A DNA stretch of 64,000 nt from Enterobacter cloacae subsp. cloacae ATCC 13047 (GCF_000025565.1 NC_014121.1:992001-1056000), one strand, 5' to 3'. Shown: positions 43,783-53,512, counted from the first letter of the stretch. Made by a program: numbers and translations. Notes: a model not told the origin generated them from the sequence alone.

Positions 43783-46564
43783 CTACACCGCGCCTGACGC
43801 CAGCAAAGTGGCGATCACCGAAGTCTACGACGACGTGAACACCGCAGGCGTGATTGCCTCCGGCGGAGAAACCGACGACAACCGTCCGCTGATCAAGGGG
43901 ACGGGCGCAGAGCCGGGCAACACCATCACCGTCTACAACGGCGACAAGGTGATTGGCACCGCGAAAGTGCAGGCTGACGGCACCTGGTCCCTGGAGCCGA
44001 CCACGCCGCTGCCGGACGGGAAGTACACCCTGACGGCGAAAGAGACCGACGGCGTGGGCAACGTCTCCGGCCCGTCCGGTGAGTACATCATCAACGTGGC
44101 CACCGTACCGCCGCAGGCACCGACGCTGGATACCGTCTATGACGATGTGGCCCCGCATGCGGACTACCTGCAGAAGGGCGATGTCACCAACGACACCACC
44201 CCGACCCTGAGCGGCAGCAGCGGCGTGGCGGGCGGCACCATCAGTATCTACGACAACGGTCGTCTGATTGGCACCACCTCCGTGGCCGGCAACGGCAGCT
44301 GGAGCTTCACGCCGGATACGGCGCTGGCAGACGGCAGCCATAACTTCACCGCCACCGTCACCGACGGCGTGGGCCGCACCAGTGAGCCAACCGGCGGCTT
44401 CGGTATCGTTATCGATACAAAAGCCCCGGACGCGGCCTCTGACCTGCTGGTCACCGACAACGTCGGCGCCTACCAGGGCCCGGTCGTGAGCGGCGACACC
44501 ACCGATGACAACACCCCGACCCTGAGCGGTAAGGCCGAGCCGGGCAGCACGGTGAACATCATCGACAACGGCCAGGTCATCGGCACCGCGAAGGTGAACC
44601 CGGACGGCACCTGGAGCTACACCCCGGACCAGCCGCTGGCGAACGGCGCACACGACCTGACCACCACCGTCACCGATCCGTCGGGCAACACCGGGCCGGA
44701 AGGCTCGCACGTGGTCATCACCGTTGACGTGGTCCCGGGCAAGGTGGAAATCACCGCCGTGACCGATGACACCGGCAGCGTGACCGGCAGCCTGTCGCAG
44801 GGCGCGCTCACCGACGACACCCGTCCGCAAATCAGCGGCACGGCGAAGGCGGGCAGCACCGTGACCATCATGGACGGCAGCAACGTGCTGGGCACCACCA
44901 CCGCGGGCGCGGACGGCACCTGGAGCTTCACGCCGAGCGTGGACCTGGGCCGCGGCGACCACACCTTCACCGCCACGGCGAAGGACCCGATGGGTAATGA
45001 GTCAGCCAGCAGCAGCTGGACCGTGACCATCGACACCGATGCACCGGTGAAACCGACCATCGATGCGGCGCTGGACGACGTGGGCAGCGTGCAGGGTAAC
45101 CTGGCGAACGGCGGCACCACCGACGATCCGACCCCGACCCTGAGCGGCAAGGCGGAAGCGGGCAGCACCGTGAAGATCTACGATCAGAACGGCCTGCTGG
45201 GCGAAGTGACGGCGAAAGCTGACGGCACCTGGAGCTTCTCACCGGTGGCGAAACTGCCGGAAGGCGAGCACCGCTTCCACGTGACGGCCACCGACAAGGC
45301 GGGCAACACCAGTGTGGCATCGGACGACTTCGTCCTGACCCTGGACTACACCGCCCCGGATGCGAGCAAGCTGGCGATCACCGAAGTCTATGACGACGTG
45401 AACACCGCAGGCGTGATTGCCTCCGGCGAAGAAACTGACGACAACCGTCCGCTGATCAAGGGTACCGGTGCGGAGCCGGGCAACACCATCACCGTCTACA
45501 ACGGCGACAAGGTGATTGGCACCGCGAAAGTGCAGGCCGACGGCACCTGGTCCCTGGAGCCGACCACGCCGCTGCCGGACGGGAAGTACACCCTGACGGC
45601 GAAAGAGACCGACGGCGTGGGCAACGTCTCCGGTCCGTCCGGTGAGTACATCATCAACGTGGCTACCGTACCGCCGCAGGCACCGACGCTGGATACCGTC
45701 TATGACGATGTGGCCCCGCATGCGGACTACCTGCAGAAGGGCGATGTCACCAACGACACCACCCCGACCCTGAGCGGCAGCAGCGGCGTGGCGGGCGGCA
45801 CCATCAGTATCTACGACAACGGTCGTCTGATTGGCACCACCTCCGTGGCCGGCAACGGCAGCTGGAGCTTCACGCCGGATACGGCGCTGGCAGACGGCAG
45901 CCATAACTTCACCGCCACCGTCACCGACGGCGTGGGCCGCACCAGTGAGCCAACCGGCGGCTTCGGTATCGTTATCGATACAAAAGCCCCGGACGCGGCC
46001 TCTGACCTGCTGGTCACCGACAACGTCGGCGCCTACCAGGGCCCGGTCGTGAGCGGCGACACCACCGATGACAACACCCCGACCCTGAGCGGTAAGGCCG
46101 AGCCGGGCAGCACGGTGAACATCATCGACAACGGCCAGGTCATCGGCACCGCGAAGGTGAACCCGGACGGCACCTGGAGCTACACCCCGGACCAGCCGCT
46201 GGCGAACGGCGCACACGACCTGACCACCACCGTCACCGATCCGTCGGGCAACACCGGGCCGGAAGGCTCGCACGTGGTCATCACCGTTGACGTGGTCCCG
46301 GGCAAGGTGGAGATCACCGCCGTGACCGACGACACCGGCAGCGTGACCGGCAGCCTGTCGCAGGGCGCACTCACCGGACGACACCCGTCCGCAAATCAGC
46401 GGCACGGCGAAGGCGGGCAGCACCGTGACCATCATGGACGGCAGCAACGTGCTGGGCACCACCACTGCGGGCGCGGACGGCACCTGGAGCTTCACGCCGA
46501 GCGTGGACCTGGGCCGCGGGGACCACACCTTCACCGCCACGGCGAAGGACCCGATGGGCAATGA
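41321..46564 (+). CDS. Adhesin, middle fragment
   Basis: 1,747 codons made of Ig-like repeats only. In-frame Ig sequence actually starts at about 41297 (ENIVINDNVGDKQGP), before the first ATG of this frame at 41321. It contains the second copy of super-repeat 1 and both copies of super-repeat 2, apart from their damaged end. From about 46377 the frame is wrong: the residues after QGALTG (RHPSANQRHGEGG...) are frameshift product. Confidence 0.75.
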   Translation: MGDKQGPVGPGDTTDDQSPTLSGEAEPGSVVDIYDNDEKIGSVIVDDEGKWSYTPDTPLAKGDHEITTTVTDPSGNTSEPSPGISFTVDPDPNQVTVGEVVDDQGPIVGNLKPGTVTDDVRPELSGKGKPGSTVTIMDGDDVLGSTVVDPDGNWTFTPEQDLADGDHSLTVISKDPAGNEVTSPSFDITVDATAPEKPVLGSATDDVGTIRGDLSNGGTTDDANPTFNGSAEPGSRVDIYDNGEHIGSTIADDNGAWQFTPTTPLPEGEHHITTTATDEAGNTGPESDDFVLVTDYTPPVASSDVLNITSVMDDVGGRQGNVASGEITDDSKPVINGIGEAGSTVFVYSTDANGKHLLGSAVVDSEGNWTLALDTPLVEGLNQLTLETQDAVGNRVAGEAPSYDITVLIPVSTEPSINSVVDNAEPHVGPMQKGETTNDTTPTLSGSAAPGDVVSILDNGKVIGTVKADSSGKWSFTPDTALADGQHTFTVTATDAAGNARTSGSFPIVIDTAAPSPAENIVINDNVGDKQGPVGPGDTTDDQSPTLSGEAEPGSVVDIYDNDEKIGSVIVDDEGKWSYTPDKPLAKGDHEITTTVTDPSGNTSEPSPGISFTVDPDPNQVTVGEVVDDQGPIVGNLKPGTVTDDARPELSGKGKPGSTVTIMDGDDVLGSTVVDPDGNWTFTPEQDLADGDHSLTVISKDPAGNDVTSPSFDISVDTVAPEKPVIGVATDDVGSSRGDLSSGSTTDDANPTFKGSAEPGSRVDIYDNGELIGSTMVDENGGWQFTPTTALPEGEHHITTTATDKAGNTGPESDDFVLITDYTAPDASKVAITEVYDDVNTAGVIASGGETDDNRPLIKGTGAEPGNTITVYNGDKVIGTAKVQADGTWSLEPTTPLPDGKYTLTAKETDGVGNVSGPSGEYIINVATVPPQAPTLDTVYDDVAPHADYLQKGDVTNDTTPTLSGSSGVAGGTISIYDNGRLIGTTSVAGNGSWSFTPDTALADGSHNFTATVTDGVGRTSEPTGGFGIVIDTKAPDAASDLLVTDNVGAYQGPVVSGDTTDDNTPTLSGKAEPGSTVNIIDNGQVIGTAKVNPDGTWSYTPDQPLANGAHDLTTTVTDPSGNTGPEGSHVVITVDVVPGKVEITAVTDDTGSVTGSLSQGALTDDTRPQISGTAKAGSTVTIMDGSNVLGTTTAGADGTWSFTPSVDLGRGDHTFTATAKDPMGNESASSSWTVTIDTDAPVKPTIDAALDDVGSVQGNLANGGTTDDPTPTLSGKAEAGSTVKIYDQNGLLGEVTAKADGTWSFSPVAKLPEGEHRFHVTATDKAGNTSVASDDFVLTLDYTAPDASKLAITEVYDDVNTAGVIASGEETDDNRPLIKGTGAEPGNTITVYNGDKVIGTAKVQADGTWSLEPTTPLPDGKYTLTAKETDGVGNVSGPSGEYIINVATVPPQAPTLDTVYDDVAPHADYLQKGDVTNDTTPTLSGSSGVAGGTISIYDNGRLIGTTSVAGNGSWSFTPDTALADGSHNFTATVTDGVGRTSEPTGGFGIVIDTKAPDAASDLLVTDNVGAYQGPVVSGDTTDDNTPTLSGKAEPGSTVNIIDNGQVIGTAKVNPDGTWSYTPDQPLANGAHDLTTTVTDPSGNTGPEGSHVVITVDVVPGKVEITAVTDDTGSVTGSLSQGALTGRHPSANQRHGEGGQHRDHHGRQQRAGHHHCGRGRHLELHAERGPGPRGPHLHRHGEGPDGQ

Positions 46565-46909
46565 GTCGAGCAGCAGCAGCTGGACCGTGACCATCGACAC
46601 CGATGCACCGGTGAAACCGACCATCGACGCGGCGCTGGACGACGTGGGCAGCGTGCAGGGTAACCTGGCGAACGGCGGCACCACCGACGATCCGACCCCG
46701 ACCCTGAGCGGTAAGGCGGAAGCGGGCAGCACCGTGAAGATCTACGATCAGAACGGCCTGCTGGGCGAAGTGACGGCGAAGGCCGACGGCACCTGGAGCT
46801 TCTCACCGGTGGCGAAACTGCCGGAAGGCGAACACCGCTTCCACGTGACGGCCACCGACAAGGCAGGCAACACCAGTGTGGCATCGGACGACTTCGTCCT
46901 GACCCTGGA
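43783..46909 (+). repeat. Super-repeat 2: two almost identical 1,563-base copies
   Basis: Copy A 43783-45345 and copy B 45346-46909 (1,564 because of the extra G). Both begin CTACACCGC and encode TAPDASK(V/L)AITEVYDDVNTAG... through the DDFVLTLD(Y/F) end, 521 codons. Only scattered base differences are visible. Third codon positions are almost all G or C, so the block is clearly GC-richer than the parts before 43.7 kb and after 46.9 kb. Confidence 0.88.
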
Positions 46910-49900
46910 CTTCACCGCCCCGGATGCGAGCAAAGTGAGCATTACCGATGTGGTGGATGATTTTGGTTCCGTGACCGGATCGATTGCTTCGGGTGGTAAG
47001 ACGGACGATAACACGCCGTTGATCAAGGGTACGGGCGCAGAGCCGGGCAACACCATCACCGTCTATAACGGCGACAAGGTGATCGGCACCGCGAAAGTAC
47101 AGGCTGACGGCACCAGGGAACTTCAGGTTACGAAAGCCCTGCCTGACGGGACGTACAACCTGACGGTGAAAGAGACCGATAGCGTGGGTAACACCACGGC
47201 GGCATCACCGGAATACATTATTCAGATCGATGCTGGCGGTCAGCCGCTGCCACCGACCCTGAGCAGTGTGGAAGATGATGTTGCGCCGCATACCGGGCCA
47301 TTACAAAAGGATGCGACAACCAACGACAACACCTTGTTGTTGACGGGTACGGCTGAAGCCGGTGTCACGGTTCGCATTTATGGCGGCCCGAACGGTACCA
47401 CCCTGCTGGGTGAAACCAAGGCCGATGCCCAGGGCAAATGGAGCTTCAATACGCCGAAACTGGCGGACGGCGTTCATACGTTTGTCGCGGAAGCGATTAA
47501 CGACATTGGTCAGGTAAGCCCGCAGACTGGCGGCTTCCCAATCACGGTTGATACCAGCGCGCCGGGTGAGGTCACTGGCTTTATCGTGAGCGATAACGAA
47601 GGTCCGAAGACCGGTACATTGTCCAATGGCGATACCACTGACGATGCGACACCGACGATCAGCGGTAAAGCAGAGCCAGGCAGCGTTGTTCACATCTATG
47701 TGAACGGCCAGGAAAACGGTACTGCGGTTGCAGACGCGAACGGTAACTGGACTTACACCACCGGTTCTCTGGCGGATGGAGAATACACCTTCACCGCGCG
47801 TGCTGAAGATTCAGCAGGCAACCTGGGGGCTGAAAATGCCGGTGTCACCGTCACGCTTGATACCTCCAGCGTTCCGGTCACCATCGTCCGCGTAATGGAT
47901 GATAAAGGCAGCGTCACGGGTGAACTGAAGGCGAACGACGTCACTGACGACGCGCGTCCGGAAATCATCGGTAAGGCGAAAGCAGGCAGCACTGTCACCA
48001 TCATGGATGGCAACGTGGTGTTGGGCAGCGTCAAGGCCGATGCCAGTGGCAACTGGGTATTTACGCCTACCAGCGATCTGGGCGATGGTGTACACAACAT
48101 TACGGCAATCGCGAAAGATCTGACGGGTAACGAGGATACCTCCAGCACCTTCAGCTTCGAAATTGACAGTAAAGCACCGAACCGTCCGAGTATCGATTAC
48201 GCGGAAGATCAGGTGGGAACGATCAAGGACGATCTGAACAGCAACGATGTCACTGACGATCCGCAGCCAATCCTGCACGGTACGGCTGAAGCGGGTAGCA
48301 CCGTCAATATTTACACCGTTGACGGCACCCTGCTGGGTTCAGTCACCGCGAACAGCAACGGTGCATGGAACTTCAAACCGGGCAGCAAGTTACCGGAAGG
48401 CAAAAACACCTTCTACGTGACGGCCACGGATGAAGCCGGCAACGTCAGTGACAAGTCTGCGGACTTTATTCTGACTACCGACTACACCGCGCCGGATGCG
48501 AGCAAAGTGACCATTGATTCCGTAACGGATAACGTGGGTAACGTTCAGGGTATTGTTGCAGATGGCGGGGTACTGGATGACTCACGTCCGGTGATCCGTG
48601 GCTCTGGTGCTGAAACGGGCAACGTCATTACCGTCTATACCACCGACAAAGACGGCAACACGAAAGTGTTGGGCACGACCAAAGTGGATCAGAATGGCAA
48701 ATGGGAACTGACGCCATCTGAGTCTCTTTACGGTGATTCAATCAACAAACTGACCGTGACGGAAACCGATAGTGTTGGCAACGTGGCGAAACCGGCTGAC
48801 AGCTATGACGTCATTATGTCTGACACCCCGAATGCGCCAGCGATTGTTAACGTCCTGGATGATACTGGCACAACCGTTATCAATCTGGCCGACAATGCGT
48901 TGACCAAAGATGACACGCCGACCCTGAAAGGGACTGCGGATGGTGTTGCAGGCGATACCATCACCATCTACAACGGTAGTCAGGTTGTGGGTAAAACAAC
49001 GCTGAACAGCGATGGCACCTGGAGCTTTACGCCATCACCAGCGCTGGCTGATGGTAACTATATCTTTACGGTGACCAATACCAACAGCGCGGGTCAGGAG
49101 AGCGAGCGTAGTGGTTCGTTCACCCTCACTATTGACTCAACAGCACCAAATCCGGTTTCCGGTTTACAGGTGGCTGACGATCAGGGGGCCTGGAAAGGTC
49201 AGTTAACCGACGGTATGACCACCGACGACAACAAACCGACCTTCACGGGTAAAGCAGAGCAGGGTAGCACGGTCACTATCTACGATAACGGCCAGGCGAT
49301 TGGTTCAGTTGTTGTGACTAACACTGATGGTAGCTGGCAGTACACGCCAACCACGCCATTAGCAGATGGTGAACACCAGTTTGCGACCCAGGTAACGGAT
49401 CCGGCGGGTAACGCGAGCGCGATCGTTGACGATATCACCGTTAACGTCTCCACGGGCGCAAGCTATCTGCAACTGCTGCAGGTGGTGGATGATGTCCAGG
49501 AAACGGGCGGCTCACGCGTGCTTCGCGAGGGTGAAGTCACCAACGACAGCCAGGTACAGCTGGTTGGTAAGGCGACGGCAGGCAGCACCATTATCATCAC
49601 TGACGTCGGTGGCGTTCAGCTTGGCACGGTGAAAGCAGATGCCAACGGTGACTGGGAATTCACGCCGCTGAGCAGCCTGAGTGATGGCGCGCATACGCTG
49701 CGTATTACCGGGACCGATCCGTCAAATAACCCGCTCACCCCGATTGACTTCGATCTGGTGGTGGACACGGTTGCGCCTGTTGCGCCGGTTATCACAAACG
49801 TGCTGGATGATGTGAACCCTGTTCAAGGTTCCGTTGCTCACGGCAAGCCTACCAACGACACCACGCCGGAAATCACCGGTACGGCGGAGAAGGGAAGCAC

Positions 49901-52900
49901 GGTCAATGTGTACCATCAGGTGGATGCGACCACGCGTATTCTGCTTGGTACCGCCGTTGCCGATAGCACGACGGGCCTGTGGACGCTGCAGATCACTGAC
50001 GCGAACAAGCTGACTGAAGGCACCTGGAATCTGGTGGCAACCTCCACGGATGCGGCTGGCAACATCAGTACGCCGAGCAACACCTGGACGATTGTTGTCG
50101 ATACCACCGTGTCTGACGCGGTTATCAATATCAGCTCTATTTCAGAAGACCGGGGGGCATCAGATACTGACTTCATCACCAGCGATAACACGCTGTTGAT
50201 TAACGGTCAGCTGACGAAAGCCCTGCAGGCGGACGAATGGGTTGAGATTAGCCTCGACAACGGTGCAACCTGGACGCGTGCCTCAACGGTGACCAGTACA
50301 TCCTGGACTGTGGATATGCAGAACACGCCGCTGAATGATGGTGCTTACACCATTCAGGCTCGCGTGGTGGATAACGCCGGTAACGTTGGTAGCACTGATT
50401 CTCAGGCGCTGCAGGTGACAACAGGCGGCAGTGACATGAATGGTCTGTCTACGACCACCAAAGTCACCACCGATACCAGCCATGGCCTGACGACCGGTGA
50501 TCACTTCAGCCATGCTGCGACAGCAACTAACAGCGACATGGTCACCCGTGACCGTACGGTGACCATCAGCGGTAACCTGAGCGCGGCGCTACAGGCGGGT
50601 GAGCATCTGCAGATCTCCCTGGATAACGGCAAAACCTGGCAAACGCTGGCACTCAACGGCCAGAGCTGGAGCTATGTACTGCCGGAAGCGACAGCAAGCA
50701 CCACTCACAGCTTCAAGCTGCAGGTCATTGACGTTGCGGGCAACCCAGGTACGAACACGAAGTTTGCGGATAGCTACAACGTGGTTATCGATCTGGATTC
50801 TCCGAACGGTATTACCGGGGCGCCAGATGTGCCGCAGCACACCACCACAGGAGATTCGTTCACCTTCTCCAGTGGTCAATACGGTCGTGTTGAAGCGGGG
50901 GCGATTGTCTCGCTGGTGAGTGATGTCAACAACAACGGGACATATCAGGAAGGTCTGGATCAGGTCATTGGCTTCGTGAAGGCTAACGCTGACGGCTCCT
51001 GGAGTCTGAATACGTCACTGCCTTCTGGCGCACATAACCTGGCCTTTGTGGTCTGGGATGAAGCGGGTAACCGCTCAAGCATGAGCGCCAGCACCAGTAC
51101 AGGTGTCACCGAAGGTGGCGGCAGTACGCTGATTGAACAAACCTGGGGGGGAACGACCGATGCGGATAGCCGCGGTCTGAACGCCGCTGCGGTGACCATC
51201 AGTCAGGATGGTTTGTGGTCATTCTTCCAGAGTGCTCGTGGCACTTCTGGTACATCGACCGCTAACGCCGGACGTGTCTATGACTCCGTCACGCGTGAAG
51301 ACTACGATTCAACGTACCTTGCCCAGCCGTCAACCGACAACGGTGCGGGTTACAACGTAGATAGCACGTCCTACAGCCGTTATGTTAACTCCGCAGCCTT
51401 TGCGGACATTAACCGCGATGGCTATGCCGACGTCATGTCTCAGATCAGTAGTTATAGCAACGCGGGTCGTACCGCCTACTGGCTGCAGAACGCGGACGGT
51501 AGTTACTCCGCGAAGGCGCTGGATCAGGGCACCCTGAACCACCTCGGCGGCGTGATTTCCTATGACCGTGAAGGTGATGGCTATCTGGACTTTGTGCTGG
51601 GTGACTCCGAAGCAGACTCCATTTCGTTCATCAAAAATACGCAGGGCACGCTGAGTTACGAGGACAACTCCGGCTTCTCTGACGGACATCCTGGCGGGGC
51701 ATTGCCAACGTCGCTGAGTGTGCTGCACGAAGTCGGGGCTGTGGATATCGATAACAACGGTACCGTAGATATTACGGCACATATCGACTACAACGGCGCT
51801 GGCAACCTCGTCGGCAACAACTCCCGCGGTCTGGGTATCTTGTATAACCAGACTACCGGGACGTCGAACACCAACTTCGGTGAAGTTGGCTACTACGCGA
51901 ACGTGTTCCGTGACGATGGCCATGAAGACTACGGTAACTTGTCTATCTCCATGACCTATGCGGATTACAACAACGATGGTTGGCTGGATCTGTTCCTGAG
52001 CCGTGGTTCGAAGGGGGGCAGTAACAGCGACGAGAGCCGTATCTATCTGAACGATGGTACCGGTAAGCTCAATGCAACGGACAGCCAGGCGCAGTGGTTT
52101 GGCGATAACGTTGATGGCGGCACGTCGCTGGCAGTGGACTGGAACCACGACGGTAAGATGGACATCATCGAAGTGCCACGCTCTGGCGTGACTGGCTCGC
52201 CGATGTTGTATACCAATACCGGTAGTAACAATTGGGGCGCCAATAAAGTCAGCCTGACAGGTAGCACGACGTTCAACAACATGACGGGTGCCGTCGCACT
52301 CGACTATGACTGGGACGGTTCGATGGACCTGGTGCTGTACCGCTCTGGCGCAGATGCTGATGTCGTGGCAAGAGACGACGCGGGACGCACGATGCTGGTG
52401 AAAAACACCAATATCGCGGCGGACGGCACGAGCCTGCAGATCCGTATTGTTGACGGCAACGGCATCAATACCTTCTACAGCAACACCGTGAAGTTATACA
52501 ACTCAGCGGGCGAGCTTGTGGCAACCCAGTTGATTAACCCGCAGTCCTCTGGTTCCAGCAACAGTATGGGTCTGGTGAGCTTCTTCGGGCTGGATCCGAA
52601 TGAAGTTTACTCCGTGCAGATGCTGCGCATTACCGATGGTAAAGCGGATCACGTTGGCGCAACGAGCAGCATTGGTGGGTACACCAACGGTACGGTAAAT
52701 GAGAGCTGGGGGGGCCTGACAACAGGTAAAGCCCATGACTCTTACGTACTGACGGCGGAAAACAGCAATGCGGCGAACAACACCTCCGGAAACAACGGGA
52801 TCATCGGGACGGGCTATAACGACACCTTCTTCGGTTCTGCAGGCAACGACACCTACAACGGTGGCGGCGGCTGGAACCAGATTGTGAGCGGTAATCCTGT

Positions 52901-53501
52901 CTGGAGCGAAACTGCCGGTATGGACGTTGTTGACTACAGCCGTTCAACCACTGCGATCAACGCGAACCTGTGGACAGGCACTGCAACCGGTAACGGCACC
53001 GATCAGCTCCTCAACATCGAGGGTCTCGTAGGTTCCAGTCAGCAAGATACGTTTACGGATAACTCCGCGAATAACGTGTTTGAAGGACGTGGTGGCAATG
53101 ACGCCTTCTACCTGGTCAACGGCGGTAACGATACGCTGATGTACAAGGTGTTGGCAGGTCTGAGCAACGACAGCACCGGTGGCAATGGTCATGACACGAT
53201 CTACGGCTTTAAGGTGGGTAATCTGGTGAAAGACAGTGATGCAGATCTGCTCGATATGAGTGAACTGCTTGACTACAAAGGTTCTATCTCCTTCTTCGAA
53301 GACGAAGGAAAACTGGAGCTGGATTACTCCTCCCGCGGCGTACTTGACTACGTCAAGGTGGAAGTTGTGGGTAGTGATACCGTGATCAGTATCGACCGTG
53401 ACGGTCAGGGCGGACAGCATGGATTTACGCAGGTTGTCACGCTGGCTGACGTGCAAACGGATTTGGTGACGCTGTTACAGAATAACCAAATCATGATGTA
53501 A
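46377..53501 (+). CDS. Adhesin, C-terminal fragment
   Basis: Correct frame resumes at about 46377; the first ATG is at 46425 (2,358 codons from there). About 16 further Ig-like repeats follow, then two domains with SLDNGxTW motifs (50.2-50.8 kb). Six calcium-type FG-GAP motifs come next: DINRDGYAD (51405), DREGDGYLD (51564), DIDNNGTVD (51744), DYNNDGWLD (51963), DWNHDGKMD (52137) and DYDWDGSMD (52302), suggesting a beta-propeller tip. The last 240 residues have RTX-like GSAGNDTYNGGGG and GRGGNDAFYLVNGGNDT and end in the acidic/hydrophobic tail typical of type I secretion signals. Confidence 0.8.
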   Translation, partial: DDTRPQISGTAKAGSTVTIMDGSNVLGTTTAGADGTWSFTPSVDLGRGDHTFTATAKDPMGNESSSSSWTVTIDTDAPVKPTIDAALDDVGSVQGNLANGGTTDDPTPTLSGKAEAGSTVKIYDQNGLLGEVTAKADGTWSFSPVAKLPEGEHRFHVTATDKAGNTSVASDDFVLTLDFTAPDASKVSITDVVDDFGSVTGSIASGGKTDDNTPLIKGTGAEPGNTITVYNGDKVIGTAKVQADGTRELQVTKALPDGTYNLTVKETDSVGNTTAASPEYIIQIDAGGQPLPPTLSSVEDDVAPHTGPLQKDATTNDNTLLLTGTAEAGVTVRIYGGPNGTTLLGETKADAQGKWSFNTPKLADGVHTFVAEAINDIGQVSPQTGGFPITVDTSAPGEVTGFIVSDNEGPKTGTLSNGDTTDDATPTISGKAEPGSVVHIYVNGQENGTAVADANGNWTYTTGSLADGEYTFTARAEDSAGNLGAENAGVTVTLDTSSVPVTIVRVMDDKGSVTGELKANDVTDDARPEIIGKAKAGSTVTIMDGNVVLGSVKADASGNWVFTPTSDLGDGVHNITAIAKDLTGNEDTSSTFSFEIDSKAPNRPSIDYAEDQVGTIKDDLNSNDVTDDPQPILHGTAEAGSTVNIYTVDGTLLGSVTANSNGAWNFKPGSKLPEGKNTFYVTATDEAGNVSDKSADFILTTDYTAPDASKVTIDSVTDNVGNVQGIVADGGVLDDSRPVIRGSGAETGNVITVYTTDKDGNTKVLGTTKVDQNGKWELTPSESLYGDSINKLTVTETDSVGNVAKPADSYDVIMSDTPNAPAIVNVLDDTGTTVINLADNALTKDDTPTLKGTADGVAGDTITIYNGSQVVGKTTLNSDGTWSFTPSPALADGNYIFTVTNTNSAGQESERSGSFTLTIDSTAPNPVSGLQVADDQGAWKGQLTDGMTTDDNKPTFTGKAEQGSTVTIYDNGQAIGSVVVTNTDGSWQYTPTTPLADGEHQFATQVTDPAGNASAIVDDITVNVSTGASYLQLLQVVDDVQETGGSRVLREGEVTNDSQVQLVGKATAGSTIIITDVGGVQLGTVKADANGDWEFTPLSSLSDGAHTLRITGTDPSNNPLTPIDFDLVVDTVAPVAPVITNVLDDVNPVQGSVAHGKPTNDTTPEITGTAEKGSTVNVYHQVDATTRILLGTAVADSTTGLWTLQITDANKLTEGTWNLVATSTDAAGNISTPSNTWTIVVDTTVSDAVINISSISEDRGASDTDFITSDNTLLINGQLTKALQADEWVEISLDNGATWTRASTVTSTSWTVDMQNTPLNDGAYTIQARVVDNAGNVGSTDSQALQVTTGGSDMNGLSTTTKVTTDTSHGLTTGDHFSHAATATNSDMVTRDRTVTISGNLSAALQAGEHLQISLDNGKTWQTLALNGQSWSYVLPEATASTTHSFKLQVIDVAGNPGTNTKFADSYNVVIDLDSPNGITGAPDVPQHTTTGDSFTFSSGQYGRVEAGAIVSLVSDVNNNGTYQEGLDQVIGFVKANADGSWSLNTSLPSGAHNLAFVVWDEAGNRSSMSASTSTGVTEGGGSTLIEQTWGGTTDADSRGLNAAAVTISQDGLWSFFQSARGTSGTSTANAGRVYDSVTREDYDSTYLAQPSTDNGAGYNVDSTSYSRYVNSAAFADINRDGYADVMSQISSYSNAGRTAYWLQNADGSYSAKALDQGTLNHLGGVISYDREGDGYLDFVLGDSEADSISFIKNTQGTLSYEDNSGFSDGHPGGALPTSLSVLHEVGAVDIDNNGTVDITAHIDYNGAGNLVGNNSRGLGILYNQTTGTSNTNFGEVGYYANVFRDDGHEDYGNLSISMTYADYNNDGWLDLFLSRGSKGGSNSDESRIYLNDGTGKLNATDSQAQWFGDNVDGGTSLAVDWNHDGKMDIIEVPRSGVTGSPMLYTNTGSNNWGANKVSLTGSTTFNNMTGAVALDYDWDGSMDLVLYRSGADADVVARDDAGRTMLVKNTNIAADGTSLQIRIVDGNGINTFYSNTVKLYNSAGELVATQLINPQSSGSSNSMGLVSFFGLDPNEVYSVQMLRITDGKADHVGATSSIGGYTNGTVNESWGGLTTGKAHDSYVLTAENSNAANNTSGNNGIIGTGYNDTFFGSAGNDTYNGGGGWNQIVSGNPVWSETAGMDVVDYSRSTTAINANLWTGTATGNGTDQLLNIEGLVGSSQQDTFTDNSANNVFEGRGGNDAFYLVNGGNDTLMYKVLAGLSNDSTGGNGHDTIYGFKVGNLVKDSDADLLDMSELLDYKGSISFFEDEGKLELDYSSRGVLDYVKVEVVGSDTVISIDRDGQGGQHGFTQVVTLADVQTDLVTLLQNNQIMM

Positions 53502-53512
53502 CCCAGTAAATA

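Larger units (their letters stand above)
38851..53501 (+). pseudogene. BapA-like giant Ig-repeat adhesin, whole locus (two frameshifts)
   Basis: Removing one extra base at 41295/41296 and one at 46376/46377 gives a single frame of 4,882 residues. Order: BapA-type prefix domain (residues 1 to about 140), a hydrophobic segment (about 146-166), some 35-40 bacterial Ig-like repeats of about 100 residues (motif TDDxxPTLSGxAxPGSxVxIYDNG...GxWxFTPxxxLxxGxHxxTxTATDxAGN), an FG-GAP/VCBS region (51.1-52.4 kb), and a C-terminal glycine/aspartate-rich type I secretion region (52.8-53.5 kb). There is no N-terminal Sec signal, as expected for type I secretion. Such proteins (BapA, SiiE) mediate adhesion and biofilm. 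No type I exporter genes are in the window. In the sequence as given, the gene is split into three frames, so it is nonfunctional unless the insertions are sequencing errors. Confidence 0.85.

Noticed and set aside
41213..46732. Several 390-500-codon reverse open frames across the adhesin repeats
   Set aside because: They repeat with the same period as the Ig blocks and arise from the repeat codon pattern (Asp/Gly/Thr-rich on the forward strand); no start signals or family features.
39400..51100. Regularly repeated DNA that could be taken for a CRISPR array
   Set aside because: Repeat unit is about 300 bases, coding, and divergent at protein level; there are no 28-37-base direct repeats with unique spacers and no cas genes.
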